Source of the DNA: Candidatus Scatomonas pullistercoris
Lineage (GTDB): Bacteria > Bacillota > Clostridia > Lachnospirales > Lachnospiraceae
Length of the DNA: 64,000 bases
Direction: 5' to 3'
Assembly (NCBI GenBank): GCA_018713515.1
Contig: DVOO01000009.1
Location: 1-64,000 of the forward strand
Shown here one piece after another: positions 48,086-57,489 of the stretch; position 1 is the stretch's first letter, and each line of letters opens with the position of its first letter. The notes under the pieces are model-generated. The model ran no database searches and was not told where the DNA came from. It was given only the letters and a program-made list of their open reading frames with translations. The position numbers were made by a program, and so were the translations under genes.

Positions 48086-48706
48086 TTATTTGCAGGAGGG
48101 ACAGGAGGCCGGCGCATCGAAGGAGGGGTTAAAAGCATAGAAATTTTTGGAATCCAGCTCATCCTGAACACTGCGGATGGCCTCTCCGAAGCGCTGGAAA
48201 TGCACGATTTCTCTGGCTCGCAGGAAGCGGATGGGATCAGCGACCTCCGGATCCTTGACCAGCCGCAGAATATTGTCATAAGTGCTTCGCGCCTTCTGCT
48301 CTGCCGCAAGATCTTCAAACAGATCTGTCAGTGAATCGCCCTTGGATTGAAATTCACAGGCGTTGAAGGGAATGCCGCCGGCGGCCTGGGGCCAGATGCC
48401 GGCAGTGTGATCTACATAGTAGTTGGCAAAGCCGGACTTTTCAATTTCCTCCATGGTCATATTGCAGGTGAGCTGATGGACAATGGTGGCCACCATCTCA
48501 AGATGGGCCAGCTCCTCGGTGCCGATATCATTGAGGATGCCCATGGTGATGCGGTTGGGAGCGGCAAAGCGCTGAGACAGGTAGCGCATGGATGCACCCA
48601 TTTCGCCGTCCGGTCCGCCGTACTGGCTGATGATAATCTGAGCCAGCTTCGGATTTGGTTTCGTGATATGAACGGGGTACTGCAGCCTTTTTTCATAGTT
48701 CCACAT
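48086..48706 (-). CDS. cotJC: Spore coat protein CotJC / manganese catalase family
   Basis: 206 aa; MWNYEKRLQYPVHITKPNPKLAQIIISQYGGPDGEMGASMRYLSQRF...DIGTEELAHLEMVATI. Confidence 0.93.
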   Translation of the reverse strand: MWNYEKRLQYPVHITKPNPKLAQIIISQYGGPDGEMGASMRYLSQRFAAPNRITMGILNDIGTEELAHLEMVATIVHQLTCNMTMEEIEKSGFANYYVDHTAGIWPQAAGGIPFNACEFQSKGDSLTDLFEDLAAEQKARSTYDNILRLVKDPEVADPIRFLRAREIVHFQRFGEAIRSVQDELDSKNFYAFNPSFDAPASCPSCK

Positions 48707-48994
48707 TCAGCGGCATCCTCCTTTCAGCGGCAGCTCCCAGGGCCAGGGCTGCTGGACCCATTCCCAGGAGCGTGAACAGGTATCGTTGGCGGTGTCGATG
48801 GTGAGAGGGCCGTACAGCTTTGCGTATTCTTCCAGTGCTTCGTTCCGCAGCGCTGATTTTTCTTCAAAGTAAGCGCGTGCCTCCTCATTGTCCGGGTGCG
48901 TGTCAAGAAAAAGGATCATTTCGTCAACAGCGAAGCTGACCTGATTGATCCGGTTCAGCAGCTGCTCCCGGGTCATCCGTCCATTTACCGGCAT
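48707..48994 (-). CDS. cotJB: Spore coat protein CotJB
   Basis: MTREQLLNRINQVSFAVDEMILFLDTHPDNEEA...YGPLTIDTANDTCSRSWEWVQQPWPWE; between cotJA and cotJC. Confidence 0.9.
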   Translation of the reverse strand: MPVNGRMTREQLLNRINQVSFAVDEMILFLDTHPDNEEARAYFEEKSALRNEALEEYAKLYGPLTIDTANDTCSRSWEWVQQPWPWELPLKGGCR

Positions 48995-49248
48995 ATGGCA
49001 CCTCCTTTTCCGCAGAAGGGTTTGCAGAGCTCCGGAAAGATTGTGCCCATCTGCAGGGCCTTGCAGAGGTCGAAGGGGTGTGACCACTTCTGGACGGGTA
49101 CATAGCCCATGGCGATGGGAAGATGATCATCCAGATGGCTGTATACATCAGTGGAATCCGCAGGACAGCCTGAACGGCGGCATATATTCTGGGAACCGGC
49201 GCAGAGAGGTCTGTGGCAGGTATTCCGGTTCATACGGCAATTATCCAT
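48985..49248 (-). CDS. cotJA: Spore coat associated protein CotJA
   Basis: LPIAMGYVPVQKWSHPFDLCKALQMGTIFPELCKPFCGKGG. Confidence 0.88.
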   Translation of the reverse strand: MDNCRMNRNTCHRPLCAGSQNICRRSGCPADSTDVYSHLDDHLPIAMGYVPVQKWSHPFDLCKALQMGTIFPELCKPFCGKGGAICR

Positions 49249-49349
49249 AATTAGAGAAATCCTTTCTGAATCTTTTTGCTTCTTTATTAGTTTATGACGG
49301 AAGAAGCAAAATGCCAGCGGAAGAAGGAAAATTCGTTGGAATTTTCGGC

Positions 49350-49386
49350 AAAAAAAGCTCCGGAATTCCCCAGGGGAATCCGGAGC
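49350..49386 (-). terminator. Rho-independent terminator for the PiT/DUF47 pair
   Basis: Minus strand GCTCCGGATTCCCC-T-GGGGAATTCCGGAGC-TTTTTTT. Confidence 0.88.
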
Positions 49387-49402
49387 CTAAAGGCCGGAAA
49401 GC

Positions 49403-50026
49403 TTATGTGTTTTTCAGAATGACAGTCTCTACCACATCGGAAATATGCTCACAGGCGTCCACACAATCTTCCAGATATTTGAAGACGTCCCGCCAGACAA
49501 TGATTTCCACCGGATCCTTGGAGGTGGAATGGAGTGTGCGCATGGAATCCATATACAGGCGATCGCCCTCATCTTCCAGACGGTTGATTTCGATGAGTGT
49601 CTGCCGGAGCTCCTTGGACTTTTTGAAATTGGAGAACTCCTCCATGGACAGTTTTACCATCTCACAGCAGCGGATCACCAGCTTGGCAAAACGGACCGCC
49701 TCCTGGCGGATGGATGAGACGTTGCACATGTACAGACGAAGTACAACATCCTCGATTTTGTCGGTGATATCGTCCAGATACTGGCTGATGGACATGATAT
49801 CTTCCCGCTCAATGGGGGTGATAAAGGCGCGCATCAGTTCTTCCATCAGATCGTGCTTCTTGACATCGGCCGTATGCTCCACCTCATGAATTTCATCAAT
49901 CCACTCGCTGAGATGTTCCGGCTCAAAATTTTCCACGATTCTCTCAAGAATTTTTGCGGCCTGCACTGCGCAGTCGGCGCAGGCAACGAAATTATCGAAA
50001 TAAATCATATCGCTTTTTTTGGACAT
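49403..50026 (-). CDS. DUF47 (PhoU-like) phosphate transport regulator
   Basis: 207 aa; EHTADVKKHDLMEELMRAFITPIEREDIMSISQYLDDITDKIED. Confidence 0.93.
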   Translation of the reverse strand: MSKKSDMIYFDNFVACADCAVQAAKILERIVENFEPEHLSEWIDEIHEVEHTADVKKHDLMEELMRAFITPIEREDIMSISQYLDDITDKIEDVVLRLYMCNVSSIRQEAVRFAKLVIRCCEMVKLSMEEFSNFKKSKELRQTLIEINRLEDEGDRLYMDSMRTLHSTSKDPVEIIVWRDVFKYLEDCVDACEHISDVVETVILKNT

Positions 50027-50054
50027 TTTAGATACCTCTTCTTCAAAATAAATG

Positions 50055-51125
50055 TTATGCTGCTCCGCCGAACAAAGCCATGAACAGCTTTGCCATCAGA
50101 AAACCGATGATGCCGCAGCCCGGGAAGGTAAGAATCCAGGTCATAACCATATCCTGAACAACCTTCAGGTTGATGGAAGACAGGCGTTTGACTGCGCCGA
50201 CCCCCATAATGGCGGTTGTCTTGGTGTGGGTGGTGCTGACAGGAATACCAAAAAGGGAGGAAACCAGAAGGCACAGGGAGGCCGCGATATCAGCGGAAAA
50301 GCCCTGATACTTCTCAAGCTTTACCATATCCATTCCCACGGACTTGATGATCTTCTTGCCTCCGACGCTCGTTCCCAGCCCCATGACTACAGAACAGAGT
50401 ATCATCATCCAGATCGGAAGGACCGCTCCGTCAGTAGTATCCTGCCCATTCATGAGAAAGACACCCAGAAGCAGGACGCCCATAAATTTCTGTCCGTCCT
50501 GTGCGCCGTGCATGAAAGCCGTCATGGAAGCACTGGCAATCTGTCCGTACCTGAAAAAGGTGTTGGACTTGCGGCGGTCAAAACCACGGCAGATAATTGT
50601 TGTCAGTTTACAGACAGCAAAGCCCAGCGCAAACCCCAGAAGCGCGGAGAGCAGCAGCCCGTAAATGACTTTGATCCATTCGCTGCCGTTTATGCCGGAA
50701 AGGTTTCCCTGCAGCGCAATTGCAGCGCCGGAAAGACCGGCGATCAGAGCATGGCTTTCACTGGTCGGTATGCCGAAATACCAGGCAGCTACCGCCCAGA
50801 CAACAATCGCGACCAGCGCCGCGCACAGTGCTACGAGAGCATTTCGATTGTCGCTGTTGAAGTTTACCATGTCTTTGATGGTCATGGCGACCGATGAGTT
50901 GATCAGTGTCATCACAAGCACGCCGAGAAAGTTGAAGGCTGCGGCCATTAAAATGGCGGGCTTTGCCTCCATACAGCGGGTGGTGACACAGGTTGCGATT
51001 GCGTTGGGAGCGTCTGTCCAGCCGTTGACAAATATGACGGCCAGTGTCAGAATGACAGAGACCATCAGAATGGGGTTTGATGTCACCTGCTCCCAAAAGA
51101 CTAGAAAAGATGTGTCCATGTTCAT
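50055..51125 (-). CDS. Inorganic phosphate transporter, PiT family
   Basis: 356 aa; FVNGWTDAPNAIATCVTTR...GVGAVKRLSSINLKVVQDMVMTWILTFPGCGIIGFLMAKL. Confidence 0.95.
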   Translation of the reverse strand: MNMDTSFLVFWEQVTSNPILMVSVILTLAVIFVNGWTDAPNAIATCVTTRCMEAKPAILMAAAFNFLGVLVMTLINSSVAMTIKDMVNFNSDNRNALVALCAALVAIVVWAVAAWYFGIPTSESHALIAGLSGAAIALQGNLSGINGSEWIKVIYGLLLSALLGFALGFAVCKLTTIICRGFDRRKSNTFFRYGQIASASMTAFMHGAQDGQKFMGVLLLGVFLMNGQDTTDGAVLPIWMMILCSVVMGLGTSVGGKKIIKSVGMDMVKLEKYQGFSADIAASLCLLVSSLFGIPVSTTHTKTTAIMGVGAVKRLSSINLKVVQDMVMTWILTFPGCGIIGFLMAKLFMALFGGAA

Positions 51126-51549
51126 TTCCCCTATTCATGAGTGGTAATATTGCAGACTTATTATATCATGGTTTGTTAAGAAATGGAAAAGAAAAACGAA
51201 AATTTAAGTAAAAAAATGTCGCGTTCTATTTGATCTGTGAAAGAACGGAAAGAGATCTGACTGTCAATGAAGAGGTTTTTAATAAAAAAATAAAAAACAG
51301 ACGGTTGACGGTGGATAATTTCTATATAATAATGAATAGGATCAAACAGGGAAAAGAGAAGTGAAAAAAGGAGGGCCAGCACTCCTGCAGGAGTACTGGC
51401 ATATGAAAAAGAAAATTATATATGAAAAAGTCAGTAAGCTTTTATTTGCTATAATCTTACAGAAGAAGTATGAGAAAAGTGTGATTGGGCTTTGAAAGAT
51501 TTGTGAAAAGTTTGTTGACAAAATATGAACAAACGAAAGATGGTGAACT

Positions 51550-53355
51550 GTGAAGTATTTTTTGAAATCGGCAAGGGAGATCCTGAAAAAGAATTTTATC
51601 AGCCTGTTTCTGTTTGAACTGACATTCCGGGTGCTTACGGCGGTTTTTCTCCTGCGGGCGGGGAACCGGATTATTGACCTCCTTCTGGAGTATCAGGGTT
51701 TCAGCTATCTGACCATGGATAATTATGAACAGTTTATAACACATCCGCTGACGATTCTGACTGCGGCCGGTATTCTGCTCCTGGTTTTCCTGGGCGTTTT
51801 GTTTGAGACATGCGGGATTCTGGCCTGCTTTGAGAGAAGCTGGAGAAAGGAAAAGATCACGCTGCCGGGGATAGTCCGTTCCGCCCTGAAGGGAGGTCTC
51901 CGCTTTATACGGAAATATCCCCTGCGGTGGATTCTGTATATGGCCGGCTGCACGCCATTTCTTACCCTCCATCTTGTTATATGGGAGATGACCAGAGCCA
52001 AGCTGGCGGCGGTGACACTGCAGAAGCTGGCGGCGGCGGTTCCCGTATGGGCGCTGGCGGTGATCCTGACGGTAATCTTTACAGCATCCATGTTTTTTTC
52101 TTTTACGATGCCCCAGAGACTTCTTCGGCTGGAGGAGGGGAAAACGGTGCGGGAGGATACCAGGTCGGCACTCCGGGGATGTTTTGGCCGCAGAATCGGC
52201 TGCGCCCTGCTGGTTCAGGTGCTGGCCTTTGCGCTGGTGCTGGTCCTGTTTCTGGCTGCAGTTGCAGTCATGACAGCGGCAGTAAAATTTGGACGAAGTC
52301 CCGGCAGTGCGGTCAGCGCCGTCCTGGTATACGGCAGATGGATTCGTCTGACAGCGGGGATGGCGGCAGGCGCAGTGGGTATGACGGCCGCGCTTCTGTA
52401 TCTGTATACGTTTTTTGCCCGGTCGGACAAAACGGAAAAGTCAGCCGCGCCGCAGGAGAAACGTGGACGGCTCATGCAGTTTTTTGCAAAGCCCAGGATG
52501 GTCAGCCTGCTGACCGCCCTGATTATACTGGCCGAAAGTCTGTTTGTCCTGCTGCTTATGCGGGAGAGCATCCTGGACAAAACTGCGGGCCGGGGAAGTA
52601 CGGAAGTGACTGCGCACAGAGGAGGAGCCAGAGTTGCGCCGGAAAATACCATCAGTGCTCTGGAAGCGGCCGTGGATGCGCTGGCCGATTATGCGGAAAT
52701 TGATGTGCAGGAAACAAAGGACGGAGAGATTGTCCTGCTGCACGATACAAATCTGCAGCGGGTCACAGGGCTGAACGCCAATATCTGGGATCTGACCTAC
52801 GAAGAGGTCAGCCAGCTGGATGCCGGAATCAAGTTTCATAAAAAGTTCAGAGGGGAGAAAATACCAACCCTGGCGGAGGCGCTGGAATGCTGCCAGGGCA
52901 GAATCCGGCTGAACATTGAGCTGAAGTATAACGGTCACAATGCGCAGATTGTTCCCAAAGTCCTGAAAATTATAGAAGAGTACGGGTTTGAGGAGAATTG
53001 TGTGGTCACTTCCATGAATTATAAGTATCTGGAGCAGATTAAAGAGCTGAATCCCGGCATAGTAACGGGCTACACACTTTCTATGGTATACGGCAATCTG
53101 TCACAGATGACGGCGGCGGACTTCTTCAGCGTAAAGCACACGTATCTGAACAGCATTTTCGTCCGGAGAGCCCATGCCCTGGGAAAGGAAGTCTGTGCCT
53201 GGACGCTGAATTACCAGGGGGATATTCAGCAGATGATTGACTGCGGCGTAGATAACATTATCACGGATGATCCGGAGCTGGTCCGGAAGGTAATTCTGGG
53301 AGAAGTGGAGGCCAATCCCTCTTACTGGGATCTGCTGAACTATGCGCTGCGGTAG
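51550..53355 (+). CDS. Membrane-anchored glycerophosphodiester phosphodiesterase
   Basis: 601 aa; N-terminal membrane domain; TAHRGGARVAPENTISALEAAVD...EIDVQETKDGEIVLLHDTNLQRVTG. Confidence 0.92.
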   Translation: MKYFLKSAREILKKNFISLFLFELTFRVLTAVFLLRAGNRIIDLLLEYQGFSYLTMDNYEQFITHPLTILTAAGILLLVFLGVLFETCGILACFERSWRKEKITLPGIVRSALKGGLRFIRKYPLRWILYMAGCTPFLTLHLVIWEMTRAKLAAVTLQKLAAAVPVWALAVILTVIFTASMFFSFTMPQRLLRLEEGKTVREDTRSALRGCFGRRIGCALLVQVLAFALVLVLFLAAVAVMTAAVKFGRSPGSAVSAVLVYGRWIRLTAGMAAGAVGMTAALLYLYTFFARSDKTEKSAAPQEKRGRLMQFFAKPRMVSLLTALIILAESLFVLLLMRESILDKTAGRGSTEVTAHRGGARVAPENTISALEAAVDALADYAEIDVQETKDGEIVLLHDTNLQRVTGLNANIWDLTYEEVSQLDAGIKFHKKFRGEKIPTLAEALECCQGRIRLNIELKYNGHNAQIVPKVLKIIEEYGFEENCVVTSMNYKYLEQIKELNPGIVTGYTLSMVYGNLSQMTAADFFSVKHTYLNSIFVRRAHALGKEVCAWTLNYQGDIQQMIDCGVDNIITDDPELVRKVILGEVEANPSYWDLLNYALR

Positions 53356-53424
53356 AGCCGGAGCATCCGGGGTTGCCCTGGCAGGGCCGTCTGTGCTATA
53401 ATCAGAAAAACGGGGAGTGAGTTT

Positions 53425-54582
53425 ATGCGGGAAATGACTGCGGAAAGAGCAGTTCGCAGCCGCAGAAAAAGGGGATATTACGATTATAATCTGCTGGCTG
53501 TTGTAATTATTTTAATCTGTTTCGGGCTTATGATGCTGTACAGTGCCAGTGCCTATGAGGCTTCCAATACTTTTGGCGATGACATGTACTATTTTGGGCG
53601 CCAGGCGGTGATCAGCGCAGGAGCGGTTGCCATGGCGCTGATCGTATCAAGGATCGATTACCACGTGTTTATGAAGTGGTCGCCGCTTCTGTATGTGCTG
53701 GCGTTGGTTCTGATGGCGATGGTCAAGTTTACCCCCCTGGGTGTCTCCGCAGGAGGCGCCAGACGCTGGCTGAATCTGGGCATGCAGTTCCAGCCGTCAG
53801 AGATCGCCAAGATCGCCGTGATCCTTTTTATTCCTTATGTGATCCTGAAGATGGGCAAACAGGCGAAGCGGGCCAAGGCGACGGTTGTGCTTCTGGTACT
53901 GGGCCTGCTGCAGGCGGGTGAAGCGTATCTGTTTACAGAGAATCTGAGTACGGCCATTATTATTATGGCCATCAGCTGCGTGATTATCTTCCTGTCGCAT
54001 CCCAGGACAAGGCCCTTTCTGCTGATCCTTCTGATAGCGGCGGCGGTTATTGCGGCAGTTTTGTTTTTCCTTTATCAGAACGTGGAGAGCAGCACGGACT
54101 TCCGGTTAAACCGGGTGCTGACCTGGCTGCATCCGGAGGATCATCAGGATTCCGGAGGCTATCAGGTACTGCAGGCTCTGTATGCCATTGGTTCGGGAGG
54201 ATTTTTCGGTAAAGGTCTGGGAAACAGTACCCAGAAGCTGACCAGGATCCCGGAAGCGCAGAACGACATGATCTTTTCCATTGTCTGCGAGGAGCTGGGG
54301 CTGTTCGGCGCGATTATTCTTCTTCTGCTGTTCGGATACCTTCTGTACCGGCTGTTCTTTATTGCACAGAATGCGCCGGATCTGTACGGAACGCTGATCG
54401 TCAGCGGTATTTTCGCGCATATTGCCCTGCAGGTAATTCTGAATATCTGTGTGGTTTTAAATGTAATTCCCACCACAGGCGTTACGCTTCCCTTTGTCAG
54501 CTACGGGGGGACATCGATTTTGTTCCTGATGGCAGAAATAGGGGTGGCGCTGGGGGTGGCCAGGCGGATCCGGCTGGAATAG
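53425..54582 (+). CDS. FtsW/RodA/SpoVE family SEDS protein
   Basis: 385 aa; LMMLYSASAYEASNTFGDDMYYFGRQ...GARRWLNLGMQFQPSEIAKIAVILF...GSGGFFGKGLGNSTQKL...LPFVSYGGTSILFLMAEIGV. Confidence 0.93.
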   Translation: MREMTAERAVRSRRKRGYYDYNLLAVVIILICFGLMMLYSASAYEASNTFGDDMYYFGRQAVISAGAVAMALIVSRIDYHVFMKWSPLLYVLALVLMAMVKFTPLGVSAGGARRWLNLGMQFQPSEIAKIAVILFIPYVILKMGKQAKRAKATVVLLVLGLLQAGEAYLFTENLSTAIIIMAISCVIIFLSHPRTRPFLLILLIAAAVIAAVLFFLYQNVESSTDFRLNRVLTWLHPEDHQDSGGYQVLQALYAIGSGGFFGKGLGNSTQKLTRIPEAQNDMIFSIVCEELGLFGAIILLLLFGYLLYRLFFIAQNAPDLYGTLIVSGIFAHIALQVILNICVVLNVIPTTGVTLPFVSYGGTSILFLMAEIGVALGVARRIRLE

Positions 54583-54696
54583 CCGCCGAGTGAATTCGCA
54601 GTACGGGCTGCGCCCTGCCTGCTCATTCACCCGGTCCCGTCCAATGTCTGCACGCCGCGGCATGCCGGCATGCCGCGGCATCCAGCCGCTGTCCGG
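54581..54696. repeat. 116-bp repeat copy 1 (two hairpin-forming blocks)
   Basis: Identical to 54748-54863; contains 26-bp perfect palindrome GCCGCGGCATGCCGGCATGCCGCGGC at 54654-54679 and imperfect hairpin at 54590-54630. Confidence 0.95.
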
Positions 54697-54747
54697 TCCG
54701 GAAAGTTTTTTATAAAAGCTGGCTGCTTCGGGGATTCCCCCTGCCGC

Positions 54748-54863
54748 AGCCGCCGAGTGAATTCGCAGTACGGGCTGCGCCCTGCCTGCTCATTCACCCG
54801 GTCCCGTCCAATGTCTGCACGCCGCGGCATGCCGGCATGCCGCGGCATCCAGCCGCTGTCCGG
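54748..54863. repeat. 116-bp repeat copy 2
   Basis: Identical to 54581-54696; palindrome at 54821-54846, hairpin at 54757-54797. Confidence 0.95.
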
Positions 54864-54882
54864 GACTTTTATAAAAAATGTG

Positions 54883-54925
54883 TTGACAAATGGGGTATTA
54901 ACCATTACACTTTGATTGTCAAATT
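54883..54925 (+). promoter_or_regulatory. acpP promoter TTGACA-N17-TACACT with overlapping FabT-like box ACTTTGATTGTCAAATT
   Basis: Promoter hexamers 54883-54911; box 54909-54925 with TTTGA-TTG-TCAAA dyad. Confidence 0.75.
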
Positions 54926-54955
54926 AATTTGGAACAAATTGGAGGAAAGAGATTC

Positions 54956-55189
54956 ATGTTGGAGAAAATGCGTCAGATCCTCGCTGAGCAGTTTAACTGC
55001 GAAGAGGATTCTATCACGGAAGAGACAAATTTTAAAGATGATCTGGGAGCCGATTCACTGGACCTGTTTGAGTTGGTGATGGCGCTGGAGGAGGAGTACT
55101 CCATTGAGATTCCGGCGGATGATCTGACAAATCTGACAACTGTAGGCGATGTAATTGAGTATTTGAAGGACAAAGGTGTGGAGGCATAA
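54956..55189 (+). CDS. acpP: Acyl carrier protein
   Basis: 77 aa; ITEETNFKDDLGADSLDLFELVMALEEEYSIEIPADDLTNLTTVGDVIEYL; ATG 54956 with GGAGGAAAGA. Confidence 0.96.
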   Translation: MLEKMRQILAEQFNCEEDSITEETNFKDDLGADSLDLFELVMALEEEYSIEIPADDLTNLTTVGDVIEYLKDKGVEA

Positions 55190-55201
55190 ATCCACACCTT
55201 T
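55172..55201 (+). terminator. Hairpin overlapping the acpP stop codon
   Basis: AAAGGTGTGGA-GGCATAAA-TCCACACCTTT. Confidence 0.65.
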
Positions 55202-55265
55202 ATCTCTTTACCGGCAAAGGCTGCGGGACGGCGCCGATGCAGGGGGAACGGAAGGAGGTATTCGG

Positions 55266-56036
55266 ATGAGTGTTGCATATTTGAAACAGATACTTACGGG
55301 CAGCAGGGATATTGTGTGCCTGCTGGGCCGGGCGCCCGCGATTGCGGGAGGCTGCGATTTTTACCGGGAGGATTATGCCTATGAGATTGAGACAAAGTAC
55401 GGGCGTTCTCCGGGAGAGATTTTTTCGAGCTCTTTTTTTATCAATCGTCCGAAGGCCTTTTATGAATGTTACCGGGAAGAAGTCCTGAAAAGGCGGGGCG
55501 GCCCGGATGCCTGTAATTACGCCCTGAAAAGGATGGAGGAGGACGGCCGCCTGCTGGGGATCATCACAAGAGGCTTTTTTAACCATTCAAGGATGGTGGG
55601 ATGCAAAAATGTGATCCAGCTGTACGGAAATATTGATGCGAATACCTGTCCCCACTGCGGGAAAGTTTACGATGCCGACTACATCCTGGAGCATACGCCG
55701 CTTCCCTGCTGCGAGAACTGCGGTTCCCTGATCCATCCCGGCATTGCTCTTCAGGGGGAAATACTGGACAATCTGCAGATCACCAGGGCGGCAGACCTGA
55801 TCGCGAGAGCAAGGGTTCTGCTGGTGCTGGGCACCAGCCTGCACTCAACCCTGGGTGAGCTGGTAAAGTATTTTAAGGGCTCTTTTCTTGCTGTAGTCAA
55901 CAGCGTGGAAGAGTTCGCAGATCATAAGGCCGACTGCTTCTGCGCCGGCAATGTGGCGGAGATCATGGGAGAGGCGTATCCGGGGCATCATCCCATTGGC
56001 GGAGCCGAAACAATAGAAAAGGACAGGAGAATGTGA
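55266..56036 (+). CDS. Sirtuin (Sir2)-like protein with degenerate catalytic motifs
   Basis: 256 aa; zinc Cys pairs CPHC...[21 protein letters not shown]; but canonical GAGxS/GIPDFR, TQNxD and HG motifs replaced. Confidence 0.8.
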   Translation: MSVAYLKQILTGSRDIVCLLGRAPAIAGGCDFYREDYAYEIETKYGRSPGEIFSSSFFINRPKAFYECYREEVLKRRGGPDACNYALKRMEEDGRLLGIITRGFFNHSRMVGCKNVIQLYGNIDANTCPHCGKVYDADYILEHTPLPCCENCGSLIHPGIALQGEILDNLQITRAADLIARARVLLVLGTSLHSTLGELVKYFKGSFLAVVNSVEEFADHKADCFCAGNVAEIMGEAYPGHHPIGGAETIEKDRRM

Positions 56037-56037
56037 C

Positions 56038-57489
56038 ATGAGTACAACAGTTAGAACAAGATTTGCGCCCAGCCCCACAGGCAGAATGCATGTGGGAAAT
56101 CTGCGGACGGCGCTGTATGCATATCTGATCGCGAAGCACGCGGGAGGACAGTTTATTCTGCGGATTGAAGATACGGACCAGGAACGATTTATGGAGGGCG
56201 CCCTGGATATTATCCGGCACACCCTGCGGGAGACAGGACTTTTCCACGATGAAGGTCCGGATAAGGACGGGGGTGTGGGCCCCTATGTGCAGAGTGAACG
56301 CTGCCGGCAGGGAATCTATATGAAATACGCGAAGCAGCTGATCGAGCAGGGAGACGCTTATTACTGTTTCTGCGACAAGGAGAGGCTGGAATCCCTTCGC
56401 ACAAATGTGGCCGGAAAGGATATTGTGGTGTACGACAAGCACTGCCTGCATCTTTCGAAAGAGGAGATCGAGGCCAATCTGGCCGCCGGAAAGCCTTACG
56501 TAATCCGCATGAATATGCCCACAGAAGGGACTACAAGCTTCCACGATGAAATATACGGGAATATCACTGTAGACAATGCGGAGCTGGATGATATGATCCT
56601 GATTAAATCGGACGGCTATCCCACCTATAATTTTGCCAATGTGGTGGACGACCATCTTATGGGGATTACCCATGTGGTCAGAGGAAATGAATACCTGTCT
56701 TCCACACCCAAGTACAACCGGATTTATGAGGCCTTTGGCTGGGAGATTCCGGTTTATGTCCACTGTCCGCTGATCACCAACGAAGAACATCAGAAGCTCA
56801 GCAAGAGAAGCGGGCATTCTTCCTATGAAGATCTGATTGATCAGGGGTTCCTGACGGAAGCGGTGGTGAATTTTGTGGCGCTGCTGGGCTGGAGCCCTGC
56901 GGAGGACCGGGAGATCTACAGCCTGCAGGAGCTGGTGGAGGCATTTGATTACACCCGGATCAGCAAATCCCCGGCCGTCTTTGACATGACCAAGCTGAAA
57001 TGGATGAACGGCGAATATATGAAGGCCATGGACGAGGAGGAATTCTATGAAAGAGCGCTTCCTTATATGCAGAAGGCCGTATCCAAAGATTACGACTTCC
57101 GCAGGCTGGCGGCCATGGTCAAGACAAGAATTGAAATTTTTCCGGATATCCCGGAACTGCTGGATTTCTTCGAGGCAGTGCCGGAGTATGACAGCTCCAT
57201 GTACAGGCATAAAAAGATGAAAACAACGGAGGAAACATCGCTGGCTGTTCTGCAGGATACCCTTCCGATCCTGGAAGCCCAGGAGGATTACAGCAATGAT
57301 GCGCTGTTTGCGGTGTTATCGGCCTATGGCGCTGAAAAAGGGTACAAAACGGGGTATATTATGTGGCCGCTGCGTACCGCGCTGTCCGGCAAGCAGACGA
57401 CACCGGCGGGAGCAACGGAAATTATGGAGATCCTGGGAAGGGATGAGACTGTGCGGAGAATCCGCGCGGCCATTGAGAAGCTCAGCTGA
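56038..57489 (+). CDS. gltX: Glutamyl-tRNA synthetase
   Basis: 483 aa; [27 protein letters not shown]...[19 protein letters not shown]. Confidence 0.95.
   Translation: MSTTVRTRFAPSPTGRMHVGNLRTALYAYLIAKHAGGQFILRIEDTDQERFMEGALDIIRHTLRETGLFHDEGPDKDGGVGPYVQSERCRQGIYMKYAKQLIEQGDAYYCFCDKERLESLRTNVAGKDIVVYDKHCLHLSKEEIEANLAAGKPYVIRMNMPTEGTTSFHDEIYGNITVDNAELDDMILIKSDGYPTYNFANVVDDHLMGITHVVRGNEYLSSTPKYNRIYEAFGWEIPVYVHCPLITNEEHQKLSKRSGHSSYEDLIDQGFLTEAVVNFVALLGWSPAEDREIYSLQELVEAFDYTRISKSPAVFDMTKLKWMNGEYMKAMDEEEFYERALPYMQKAVSKDYDFRRLAAMVKTRIEIFPDIPELLDFFEAVPEYDSSMYRHKKMKTTEETSLAVLQDTLPILEAQEDYSNDALFAVLSAYGAEKGYKTGYIMWPLRTALSGKQTTPAGATEIMEILGRDETVRRIRAAIEKLS

Noticed and set aside
51361-51495. Possible 44-aa GTG-start ORF (VKKGGPALLQEYWHMKKKIIYEKVSK...)
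   Set aside because: It contains the near-palindrome at 51375-51400 and lacks independent evidence of coding.
54457-54905. Minus-strand ORFs with repeated peptide MPRHAGMPRRADIGRDRVNEQAGRSPYCEFTRRL
   Set aside because: They are translations of the 116-bp palindromic repeat; no RBS, and the frames exist only because the repeat is GC-rich and stop-poor.
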